Program-made: the position numbers and the translations under genes
Notes under the pieces: model-generated
The model's input: only the letters and a program-made list of their open reading frames with translations
The model's database searches: none
What the model was told of the DNA's origin: nothing
Shown here: piece after piece, positions 46,186-54,697 of the stretch
How positions within the stretch are numbered: the first letter of the stretch is position 1
How the letters are laid out: every line of letters starts with the position of its first letter
Source: Desulfobacteraceae bacterium
GTDB taxonomy: Bacteria > Desulfobacterota > Desulfobacteria > Desulfobacterales > Desulfosalsimonadaceae
Direction of reading: 5' to 3'
Assembly (NCBI GenBank): GCA_014237465.1
Contig: JABZFM010000007.1
Location: forward strand, 62,001-126,000
Length of the DNA stretch: 64,000 nt

Positions 46186-49100
46186 TTATTTCTTTTTTGT
46201 TTCAAAGATGAAACTGTCAATCATGAAATCTCTCCAGATTTCCACAGTATACTCTGCTGGAGTATTATCCGTCTTGAAGTTGGTAATATATAATTCACCA
46301 AGGCTGTCAATTCGATAATCTGTGGAGGTATTACCAAACAATGATGTCTGTAAAATGCTACCTGGATTTGAAGATTTATAAATCTTAATCTTCAGTTCTT
46401 CATTGTAAACAAATGGCATTAAAGGATCTACAGCTGCAGCTATTCTCAGTGAGAACTTTATAGGCATGGTACGGCCTGCTTTATATCTTTTTGAAGATGG
46501 CAAAAGTTCAACAACTGCCCAGTTTCTAATACTAAAGTTTACAAGTGTACTCCAGCCTTCGTTGCCAACAGTATCTGTTGCTTTTGCCAGTACTACATAA
46601 TAACCATCCGGCAGTTGGGTAGTATCTAAATCGTATTCCCATTGATTTGAGGAGATGTTTAATGTTCCCGCAAGGTTTTCATAACCAATTGGCACACCAT
46701 CTGGCCCGCCTGGTTCACGCATATAGAAGTTTACGCTGTCAATTCCGCTTATATCGGATGCCTCTGCTGTCAGCGTCACTCCATCCTGCAGGGCATCATT
46801 AACATAAGGTACTATAATACTGACTGTTGGCAATGTTGTATCAACCACGGTAACACTTACTGTATCAGTAACATAGAACTTTCCATCAGAGACTGTGAGG
46901 GTTATGGTTTTCTGCCCCATGGGAAAAACAACATCTGCCGACACCCCGCTTGCTGATCCTCTGTGCCAACTCCATTCATAGGAGAGAGTATCTCCATCAT
47001 AATCGTATGACCCTGATCCGTCTAATGTTACCAAGGCACCTGCTAAGCTGTCTCGCTCAATCGTTTGGTCAGGCCCAGCATCAGCAACAGACACACTGTT
47101 AGGTGACGCCACAACTTCCACATTAATGGTACTTTCACCAATAGAGCCATCACTGTCTTCCCCCTTGAGTGTGACATCATGAACACCCAGTGATAGTACG
47201 GCAAAATCGATCTGACGGCCTACACCCAGTAAGGCGTCAACGTTAGAGTGCCATGAGAGACTTTCGGAATCAAGCAGCCCATCCTCTCGGTCAAAAGCGG
47301 TTCCCTTGGCCACAAACCTTTTGCCTTTCTGAATGGTAATGGTCTCTTCCTGTGGGAAATATATGTCTACCCCTGGAATTTTACTTGGGACAATGAATGC
47401 GGGCGAAACTGCATTATTTGTATTGAAACCGTCTGTTGCCAGCACCCTTACCATAGCTTCATTACTACCGGGTAAGTTTTGCAGATTTATTTCGAGTTCC
47501 TCGAAAGTCAGATCCAAAGCGAACACATCCCATTTTAATTCACTTCTATCACTGGCGCTTGAGCTGTATTGAATTATATAGTGGAGAGGATCACCGTCTG
47601 TATCTCCTCCTGCCCAGAGAATAAGGGGATTGTCGGGTTGCCCTTGAAACCCGTCACTGGTTGGAGAAATGATTCCAACGGTAGGAATGTTTCCAGTTCG
47701 GGACCTTTGTGCAAGCACTGTATCACCATAACTGAATATGATAGTTTCTACCCCTTCTGGCAGTGGTAGCAATTTGCTGAAAAACGGACTTGTTTCAAGT
47801 GCTGGTTCATTTTCAGTATCTTCAGGATCAACGTGGAGTGTTTCTATATCAAAGTAGTACTCTGCGAGTAACCGTCCTTGTGAGTTGCGTAATTCAATTT
47901 TGTATTCTCCCACGTCATAAACATCAGACATCCCTTGAGGGAGTTCCAGTTCATAAAACGGTAACAATATCCAATCCCCGGTCGCTTCTTCAAACTTACC
48001 ACGGACCAAAAGATAATTCTCTGCTGATACGGATGCCATTAAAGCTGTGGGTTCTGAAGCTACACTTGACATCATTTTCGGATAATAAAAATCTTCGCCG
48101 GTAAATGCGTTGAAAAGGCGAATCCAATTGCGTGATGAGATCCATTTAGGTTTGCCGTATGACATAACATCATGCATCTCAAATGGCATTGGGTCGCCCG
48201 GTAAGGAGAAAGGAGGTATTACGCGCATTTTTAGAATATCAAATCCAAATGCATCCCCGATTGTTCCTTTACCCCATGGCCAGTCAGTCTCACACCATCC
48301 TTCGATTCCGCATTCATTGCCATGTCCTGGTGACGGATCAGAAGCATCATATATCCCTCCAGGATGATGAAGACCAAAGGTGTGCCCGGTTTCGTGCGCA
48401 CCAGCTTTAGGTCTACTACCTAGGGCGACCCCGCAAGCAGGATCCCCAATATCAGCTAATCCTGCACATATCTGTCCATATTGAGTATTAGAATTTGTAT
48501 CTAAAGGTGCCTCGCTGTCTGCAATAGCCAGTAAGGATTTTTGATTAAATGATTTTAGTGATTTATAGCTTTTCATCAGATCTAGTATTTTCTCGCATAC
48601 TTCTAAAGAGGTTGGGATTTCTGAGGGGGAGTGTCTGAATACGAGGCTCCCTCCCATATTTGACAGCGGCACTGTTGATTCATCGACGGGATAGATCTTC
48701 TGTATGTGATTCATGTTTGCTTTGATCTCCTCGTCTGACGGCCAAGCAGCTATTGGCAAATAACCATCAGGAAAAATACGAAATAGCCTTACAACGTATA
48801 AGAGTTCTTCCGATAGATTCGGTACAGAAAAAAATTGTACATTTGACAGGCGGAGAGTATTGGCACCGTCTTCACAGTCATCACATTCTGGAGTTCCGTC
48901 TGGGGCCTCTACTTCCGCCTCTAAATGGACGATTCCTGCCTGTGTCCACTCATCCGGAAGAACAAAGTTCCAGCTCTTCTCAATATCCCGCCGCTTTGTA
49001 TCCAGACTATCCGATGGATCAACAGTTATTTTCTGATAGACATCTTTGTCAGGCTGATTCTCTGGAAAAACTGCCAATGGTCCGGGACAGGAATCCCAGG

Positions 49101-50307
49101 AGGCGTAAGTATCATCATTATAACATCGGAGGCATGCTGTTGCGTCAACTGCAGGCACATCATTGGCTGTTCCTTCCACCCCGGCATAGAGACGTACCAC
49201 TGTTTTTCGCCCCGCAACAAGAGGGACCGCAGGATCAGCGTTATGATACCAAAAGGTCGGAGGGTTGCCCTCAGGCAGGTTGCTTTCACTGTTGACTGGC
49301 ACCCATGATTGAACGCCTTGGGTAATCTCTATTGCCTCGGCCCACAGATTGATATCAGGCCCAGGGAGCTGCATGTCAATTGTTATATAGGCTCCCTGAA
49401 GATTAAACTTTCCGGATAAATCCAATACTTCTACTTCGACTCTGTTCGTCCCTTCTGGTAATTCCGTTATAAAATCATAGCTAAGCTCTTTCGAGGATGG
49501 ACATGGGGGAGTTTTTTCACCGCCACATATAAAGAATGATTTTAATATGCTGTTATATTTAAAATAGTTAATCCGAACTTGCGCAATGCCGACATCGTCT
49601 TCGGCTATAAAAGCAAGATTAATAACGGGATTATTTATTGTTGCGGTTTGGGTATTAGATACGGGTTTCAAGATAAATGCTCTTGGAGCAGATATGTCGG
49701 AGAAACTACAATTGGGCCCAACGGTACTGAATGTCAGGTCATCGATCACTTCATATTCAGGTTGGCCATACTGATTAATAAATTTGATCGTTACACTGCG
49801 GATATTACCCTCTTGAGATTGTACGGTCAGAGGCTCATCAATCACGATAGGCGGATACCAAAGATTTACCTCATCCGAGGTAATATAGCCAAAGTCTGTA
49901 ACCCTCGTGCCCGGTGTGTCAGTGCTGAATGCCAATATTGAAGCTTCAACATATTGAGTTTCGGTCATTCGGTCCACGCCGACTTTTACACTTACTGACG
50001 ATTGCGGAGCTGTAAATCTGATCTGCAGTACATTATTCTGACCAAACTCATCTCCAATGAAATCATTGTGCAGGGCATGAGTGGGACTCGCTGTACCAAC
50101 ATAAGGTTCAAAAATCCGTCCGCCTTTGTAAAGAAACTCAACTCCCTTGTTACAGTACTGGAGCTTTATTGATCCTTGTTGGCTAACCCCCTCCTCAAAG
50201 GTGATTGTTTCTGCCTGTGCACTTTGATCGGCAATACCAATGCACAATAATAACAACAACATAATCAAAAAAACAAAAAAATATTTTGGCATGTTTATGG
50301 TCATCAC
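46186..50307 (-). CDS. Very large secreted metzincin-type metalloprotease with PKD and PxKF-like domains
   Basis: The 1373-residue protein has a signal peptide (about 10-32, ending AQA). Residues about 320-540 are beta-rich. The zinc motif HETGHTFGLHH at 638-648 fits HExxHxxGxxH, and HDVMSYG with Met 715 fits the metzincin Met-turn. Farther on are Ig-like segments, a PKD domain at about 1075-1150 (ADAGPDQTIERD, TLDGSGSYDYDGD) and a C-terminal PxKF-like domain (KRYKAGRTMPIKFSLRI). It is predicted to be exported and to cut proteins. It stands alone, convergent with tRNA-Val, and may have been acquired. No sorting signal is seen at the C-terminus. Confidence 0.82.
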   Translation of the reverse strand: MMTINMPKYFFVFLIMLLLLLCIGIADQSAQAETITFEEGVSQQGSIKLQYCNKGVEFLYKGGRIFEPYVGTASPTHALHNDFIGDEFGQNNVLQIRFTAPQSSVSVKVGVDRMTETQYVEASILAFSTDTPGTRVTDFGYITSDEVNLWYPPIVIDEPLTVQSQEGNIRSVTIKFINQYGQPEYEVIDDLTFSTVGPNCSFSDISAPRAFILKPVSNTQTATINNPVINLAFIAEDDVGIAQVRINYFKYNSILKSFFICGGEKTPPCPSSKELSYDFITELPEGTNRVEVEVLDLSGKFNLQGAYITIDMQLPGPDINLWAEAIEITQGVQSWVPVNSESNLPEGNPPTFWYHNADPAVPLVAGRKTVVRLYAGVEGTANDVPAVDATACLRCYNDDTYASWDSCPGPLAVFPENQPDKDVYQKITVDPSDSLDTKRRDIEKSWNFVLPDEWTQAGIVHLEAEVEAPDGTPECDDCEDGANTLRLSNVQFFSVPNLSEELLYVVRLFRIFPDGYLPIAAWPSDEEIKANMNHIQKIYPVDESTVPLSNMGGSLVFRHSPSEIPTSLEVCEKILDLMKSYKSLKSFNQKSLLAIADSEAPLDTNSNTQYGQICAGLADIGDPACGVALGSRPKAGAHETGHTFGLHHPGGIYDASDPSPGHGNECGIEGWCETDWPWGKGTIGDAFGFDILKMRVIPPFSLPGDPMPFEMHDVMSYGKPKWISSRNWIRLFNAFTGEDFYYPKMMSSVASEPTALMASVSAENYLLVRGKFEEATGDWILLPFYELELPQGMSDVYDVGEYKIELRNSQGRLLAEYYFDIETLHVDPEDTENEPALETSPFFSKLLPLPEGVETIIFSYGDTVLAQRSRTGNIPTVGIISPTSDGFQGQPDNPLILWAGGDTDGDPLHYIIQYSSSASDRSELKWDVFALDLTFEELEINLQNLPGSNEAMVRVLATDGFNTNNAVSPAFIVPSKIPGVDIYFPQEETITIQKGKRFVAKGTAFDREDGLLDSESLSWHSNVDALLGVGRQIDFAVLSLGVHDVTLKGEDSDGSIGESTINVEVVASPNSVSVADAGPDQTIERDSLAGALVTLDGSGSYDYDGDTLSYEWSWHRGSASGVSADVVFPMGQKTITLTVSDGKFYVTDTVSVTVVDTTLPTVSIIVPYVNDALQDGVTLTAEASDISGIDSVNFYMREPGGPDGVPIGYENLAGTLNISSNQWEYDLDTTQLPDGYYVVLAKATDTVGNEGWSTLVNFSIRNWAVVELLPSSKRYKAGRTMPIKFSLRIAAAVDPLMPFVYNEELKIKIYKSSNPGSILQTSLFGNTSTDYRIDSLGELYITNFKTDNTPAEYTVEIWRDFMIDSFIFETKKK

Positions 50308-50977
50308 TTTTCCCTCCTTAAGAAAGATAGGAACTCGCTTTTCAAGCGTTTTTAATAATATTTAAAACCTATCAGCAGAGGTGCAAATATAACTGAGCAC
50401 AGGCAAAGGAAATCAAAAGGAATGTCGTTTCTTTAGGATGGCAATGTTTATATTATTATATCGCAAAAATTTCAATGAAATGCAAGGACAAAAAAAGGCA
50501 AATATGGGGTAATGCCTTATAGCATTTGGCAATCGGTGTTAGGGACGAAGTAACTTGTGATTATTTTCGTTGCTGGGCCACACCTTCTTGATAGATATTT
50601 AAGTCAAGGTTTCTACAGCTGATATCATCACTAGCACAACCAGTCACCGTGAACTCCTGGTTTGTTCTTTAATTATCGTTACCCAAAACAATTTTGTTTT
50701 CTTTGTTATCACTCATAATCACATCGCCAAATTCCATGGCCTTTGACATAGTTTCCCCAAACCCTTTCTGTTTGATCAATTTTTCATCTTTTATCATGGC
50801 CAAAACCCTGTGAATTTTTTTAATCAAACGAATGAATTGTAATCTAAACGCAGTTAATCAATTTGATAGTTGGCTCACCCTTTACAAACCTATTCTTAAG
50901 TGATATTTTCATGCTGTCTTAAAATATCAGCATTTTAATATTAAAACATAAATCCCTTAAATTATCAGGAGCCTCAT
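50308..50977. other. Intergenic region between the protease gene and hsp20
   Basis: These 670 bp probably hold the promoters of the divergent protease and hsp20 genes. They include the small minus-strand ORF at 50669-50797 and a 13-base motif GCTGATATCATCA (50618-50630) that recurs inverted before lon (51466-51478). Otherwise I see no recognisable structure. Confidence 0.45.
50669..50797 (-). CDS. Possible small protein, 42 residues (uncertain)
   Basis: From the ATG at 50797 a frame of 42 codons encodes a Lys- and Asn-rich peptide (starts MIKDEKLIKQKGFGETM, ends KIVLGNDN). AGGG lies eight bases before the ATG. The frame is open for about 17 more codons upstream, so it may instead be the end of a lost gene. 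I do not recognise it. Confidence 0.25.
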   Translation of the reverse strand: MIKDEKLIKQKGFGETMSKAMEFGDVIMSDNKENKIVLGNDN

Positions 50978-51424
50978 ATGGAGTTTATCAAAATTCGGTT
51001 TACCAATGATTTTGATCGCATGGGGTCAAAATTCGAAAAGACCATCGCCGAAATGTTTCATACCATAAATCCCATGTTCTCATTTGCCAAAAATTCCTGG
51101 AAGCCCCCGATTGACATCTTTGAAACCCCGGACAGCATTCTGATTACCGCTGAAATCGCCGGTGTTGAAAAAGAAGACCTGGAGCTTGAAATAAGCAGCC
51201 GGGCCATCAGAATCTCAGGCAGACGAACCCCCTTGCCTGCCGCCGATAACGGAAGGTACCGGCTGGCGGAAATCCAATACGGCATTTTTGAACGGATCAT
51301 GCACCTGCCGGTAATGATAGATCCTGAAAAAGTCACGGCTTCATATAAAAAAGGTCTGCTTCAGGTCAATTTGACAAAACTGACGCATGAAACCAGCTAT
51401 AAAATTCCCATCTCTGATGAATAA
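50978..51424 (+). CDS. Small heat shock protein, Hsp20/alpha-crystallin family
   Basis: The 148-residue holdase has an alpha-crystallin domain at about 45-140: PPIDIFETPDSILITAEIAG, the GVEKEDLELEI segment, and YKKGLLQVNLTK as the conserved A-x-x-x-G-x-L end. The C-terminal YKIPISDE has the I-x-I type motif that docks subunits. A ribosome site AGGAG stands before the ATG. It precedes lon by 117 bp, a common pairing of holdase and protease. Confidence 0.92.
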   Translation: MEFIKIRFTNDFDRMGSKFEKTIAEMFHTINPMFSFAKNSWKPPIDIFETPDSILITAEIAGVEKEDLELEISSRAIRISGRRTPLPAADNGRYRLAEIQYGIFERIMHLPVMIDPEKVTASYKKGLLQVNLTKLTHETSYKIPISDE

Positions 51425-51462
51425 ACGATTCTACAGGCTCAATTCTTAAAGCCTTTTAGTGT

Positions 51463-51480
51463 GTTGATGATATCAGCAAC
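51463..51480. promoter_or_regulatory. Imperfect palindrome upstream of lon
   Basis: GTTGATGATATCAGCAAC is an 18-bp palindrome with a single mismatched pair (A against G). It lies 61 bp before the lon ATG. Thirteen of its bases (TGATGATATCAGC) recur inverted at 50618-50630, upstream of hsp20. It could be an operator for a shared stress regulator, but it is not the CIRCE element. Confidence 0.35.
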
Positions 51481-51541
51481 GGGGAAATAATTATTTAATT
51501 CATAAGATAATTTCATATAAGAATATATCCGGAGGGAACCC

Positions 51542-53890
51542 ATGAATCAAAAGCAGCAAACTGAATCCTTTGCAAACGAAAAAATACCGGAGATTTTACC
51601 GATTCTTCCTTTGTTTGATGTTGTCATGTTTCCCAAAATGGTTCTGCCGCTGATTGTATTACAGAAGGAATCCATCCAGTTAATAGATGAAGCCATGTCC
51701 AAAAACAGGATCATCGGCACAGTGGCCTCAAAATTCACAGACCCGAAAACCAACTACACTTCTGACGACCTCTACACCATTGGATCCAGCGCGGTGATTC
51801 TGAAAATGGCGAAAATGGATGAGGATAAAGCCCAGCTTCTCCTTCAGGGGCTGGGAAGATTTAAAATAACGGATTATACCTCTGAAAAGCCTTACTTCCA
51901 GGCCCGCATCAGTGAACTTGAAAATCCATGGGTCAAAGACAAGAAAATCGAGGCCCTGATGGCCAACCTGATCAATCAGTACCAGCGGATCGTCGAACTG
52001 TCCACCGGTCTGCCGCATGAAATCGCTTCCATGGCAAAATCCCTGGAAGAACCGGACATTCTTGCGGACATGATCACGTCCACCATCAATTCCACCACCA
52101 AGGAAAAGCAGGAGATACTGGAAACACTTGATATCAAGGAACGTCTGAAAAAAGTGACGAAAATGGTCAACTACCAGCTGGAAATACTGGAAATGGGCAA
52201 TAAAATCCAGACCCAGGTAAAAGGCGACATGGACAAACAGCAGCGGGAATATTATCTTCGCCAGCAGTTAAAAGCCATCCGGGAAGAACTGGGGGAGACT
52301 GATGACAGCAACGTGGAGATTGAAGATTACCGGACGAAGATTGCAGAAAAAGACCTCCCGGAAATGGTAAAAAAAGAAGCGGAACGTGAACTGAACCGGC
52401 TTTCCCGGATGCACGCCTCATCCGCCGAATACACGGTTGCTCTTACCTACCTTGACTGGATTACCGAACTGCCCTGGAACGAAGGTTCGGAAGACAACCT
52501 GGATCTTGTCAAGGCGCAAAAGATTCTGGACTCCGATCATTACGGTCTGGATAAAGCCAAAAAACGAATTCTGGAATATCTGGCGGTCCGAAAACTCAAC
52601 CCGAATATTAAAGGGCCCATATTATGCCTGGTGGGACCGCCGGGAACCGGAAAAACCTCCCTGGGCCATTCTGTGGCAAATGCCCTGGGACGTAATTTTA
52701 TCAGAATCGCTTTGGGCGGTATCCGTGATGAGGCGGAAGTCAGGGGACACCGCCGTACATACGTGGGGGCATTGCCCGGCCGAATCATTCAGGGAATCCG
52801 GCGGGCAGGTTCCAACAATCCGGTTTTCATGCTGGATGAAATCGATAAGGTGGGCAGCGATTTTCGCGGTGATCCGTCGTCCGCCCTTTTGGAAGTCCTG
52901 GACCCGGAACAGAATTTTTCATTTGAGGACCATTACCTGGATGTCCCGTTTGACCTGTCCCAGGTGATGTTCATCACAACAGCCAATGTTATAGATACGA
53001 TTCCCCCGGCTTTAAGAGACCGGATGGAGGTCTTGAGACTGTCGGGCTATACGCTGGAGGAAAAAATCAAAATCGCCTCCCGTTACCTCATCCCCAGACA
53101 GCGAGAAGCAAACGGCTTGAAATCGGAACATATTTCATTCACAAAAGGGGCAATCAAGCAGATCATCAGCGGATATACACTGGAAGCCGGACTAAGAAAT
53201 CTTGAACGGGAAATCGGGAATGTCTGCCGGGGTGTGGCGGCCAGTATTGCCAAGGGTGAAAAAGAATCCGTCGATATCAATACAAAAAATCTGACCAAAT
53301 ATCTGGGCCCGGTTCGAATCACCAATGAAATGAAAAAACGGGTGGCCACGCCGGGTGTTGTCATGGGGCTTGCCTGGACGGAGGCCGGTGGAGATATCCT
53401 GTTTATTGAAGCCACTTCCATGCGGGGCAACGGCAAACTGACATTAACCGGTCAGCTCGGTGACGTCATGAAAGAATCGGCAACCGCCGCATTGAGTTAT
53501 ATTCGTTCCAATGCCGCATCCATCGGCATTGAAGATGACTACTTCCAGACCCATGACATCCATATCCATGTCCCTGCCGGCGCGATTCCCAAAGATGGTC
53601 CGTCCGCCGGTGTGACCATGTTGACTGCCATCACATCCGTATTGACCGGCACAACCACCCATAAGGATCTGGCCATGACCGGCGAAATTACTTTAAGGGG
53701 ACAGGTCATGCCCGTGGGGGGGATTAAGGAAAAAGTGCTTGCGGCCCACCGATCCGGCATCAAAACCATTATTATGCCCAAATTATGCGAAAAAGATTTA
53801 CTCGATGTTCCCAAAAAAGTTAAAACCGCAATCAAATTCCATTTTGCGGATAATATGAAGGATGTTCTAAAAATTGCACTTAACCAATAA
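51542..53890 (+). CDS. lon: ATP-dependent protease Lon
   Basis: Lon degrades damaged and some regulatory proteins. The 782-residue protein has the N-terminal LON substrate domain (ILPILPLFDVVMFPKMVLPL), a coiled region, an AAA+ module (Walker A GPPGTGKTS, Walker B VFMLDEIDKV) and a C-terminal protease domain with catalytic Ser in PKDGPSAGVTM and Lys in GGIKEKVLAAHR. A strong ribosome site (GGAGGG) precedes the ATG. Confidence 0.97.
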   Translation: MNQKQQTESFANEKIPEILPILPLFDVVMFPKMVLPLIVLQKESIQLIDEAMSKNRIIGTVASKFTDPKTNYTSDDLYTIGSSAVILKMAKMDEDKAQLLLQGLGRFKITDYTSEKPYFQARISELENPWVKDKKIEALMANLINQYQRIVELSTGLPHEIASMAKSLEEPDILADMITSTINSTTKEKQEILETLDIKERLKKVTKMVNYQLEILEMGNKIQTQVKGDMDKQQREYYLRQQLKAIREELGETDDSNVEIEDYRTKIAEKDLPEMVKKEAERELNRLSRMHASSAEYTVALTYLDWITELPWNEGSEDNLDLVKAQKILDSDHYGLDKAKKRILEYLAVRKLNPNIKGPILCLVGPPGTGKTSLGHSVANALGRNFIRIALGGIRDEAEVRGHRRTYVGALPGRIIQGIRRAGSNNPVFMLDEIDKVGSDFRGDPSSALLEVLDPEQNFSFEDHYLDVPFDLSQVMFITTANVIDTIPPALRDRMEVLRLSGYTLEEKIKIASRYLIPRQREANGLKSEHISFTKGAIKQIISGYTLEAGLRNLEREIGNVCRGVAASIAKGEKESVDINTKNLTKYLGPVRITNEMKKRVATPGVVMGLAWTEAGGDILFIEATSMRGNGKLTLTGQLGDVMKESATAALSYIRSNAASIGIEDDYFQTHDIHIHVPAGAIPKDGPSAGVTMLTAITSVLTGTTTHKDLAMTGEITLRGQVMPVGGIKEKVLAAHRSGIKTIIMPKLCEKDLLDVPKKVKTAIKFHFADNMKDVLKIALNQ

Positions 53891-53891
53891 C

Positions 53892-54695
53892 ATGATTCAA
53901 ATAAAAAGGATCGGAATTATAGATCATTTTTTAATTCTACTAAAAAAATCCGGGCAATTAAAAATACAATATGTGGCTGTATTTATTTTAACCGCTGCCG
54001 TTTTATACGGCTGCGGCCCCCTTCGACCGGATGACCCGGTCATCCCGTTGCCGAAAAATGCATATGAAATTTACGGCAAGGTCTACCACCCCATGGACGA
54101 TGCAAATGGATTTCGCCAGCAGGGCGTGGCTTCCTGGTACGGTGAAAAATTTCATGAAAAAAAAACCGCCAATGGGGAAACCTATAACATGTATGCCATG
54201 ACCGCTGCCCATAAAACGCTTCCGTTCGGCACAATGGTTGAAGTCAAAAATATTGAAAACAGCAAAACAACCATCGTCCGTGTCAATGACCGGGGACCTT
54301 TTTGCCGGGACCGGATCATCGACCTGTCCTTTACTGCGGCAAAAGAAATTGAAATGATCAACAACGGAACTGCGGCGGTTGAAATCGTGGCCCTGGGCAA
54401 TGATGACGAGATTTTGACAGAATCCGGCAATACCATGCCAGACAATGTTTATTTTACCGGAGACTTCACCATTCAGGTGGGATCATTTGGTGATCCGGAC
54501 AATGCGGAAAAATTAAAAATATCCCTTGAAAAAATCGCCCAAAATGTTCACGTCGTTGCTTTTGAAAAAAACGGCCTGACCTTTTACAGGGTCCGCGTGG
54601 GCCGCTTCACCTCCCTCAAACAGGCCCAGCGCATAGAACAGCACCTGGTTCAAAACGGCTTTAAAAATGTTTATACCGTGGCCTGGGACTTATAA
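53892..54695 (+). CDS. rlpA: RlpA-family septal lipoprotein with SPOR domain
   Basis: RlpA is a lytic transglycosylase-like lipoprotein. From the ATG at 53892 (267 residues) the signal and lipobox (AAVLYGC, Cys 41) lie unusually far in, so a later start is possible. A double-psi beta-barrel follows (GVASWYGEKFHEKKTANGE, with RVNDRGPF), and the C-terminus is a SPOR domain (FTIQVGSFGDPDNAEKL) that binds denuded peptidoglycan at division sites. It lies directly after lon, with recD2 starting two bases after its stop. Confidence 0.9.
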   Translation: MIQIKRIGIIDHFLILLKKSGQLKIQYVAVFILTAAVLYGCGPLRPDDPVIPLPKNAYEIYGKVYHPMDDANGFRQQGVASWYGEKFHEKKTANGETYNMYAMTAAHKTLPFGTMVEVKNIENSKTTIVRVNDRGPFCRDRIIDLSFTAAKEIEMINNGTAAVEIVALGNDDEILTESGNTMPDNVYFTGDFTIQVGSFGDPDNAEKLKISLEKIAQNVHVVAFEKNGLTFYRVRVGRFTSLKQAQRIEQHLVQNGFKNVYTVAWDL

Positions 54696-54697
54696 TA

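Noticed and set aside
48753-49295. Plus-strand ORF of 180 codons
   Set aside because: It is antisense within the large metalloprotease gene and has no ribosome site or domain.
45987-50977. Genomic island integrated at tRNA-Val
   Set aside because: I could not find a second copy of the tRNA 3' end in 46100-51000, nor an integrase gene, so only the single odd gene can be noted.
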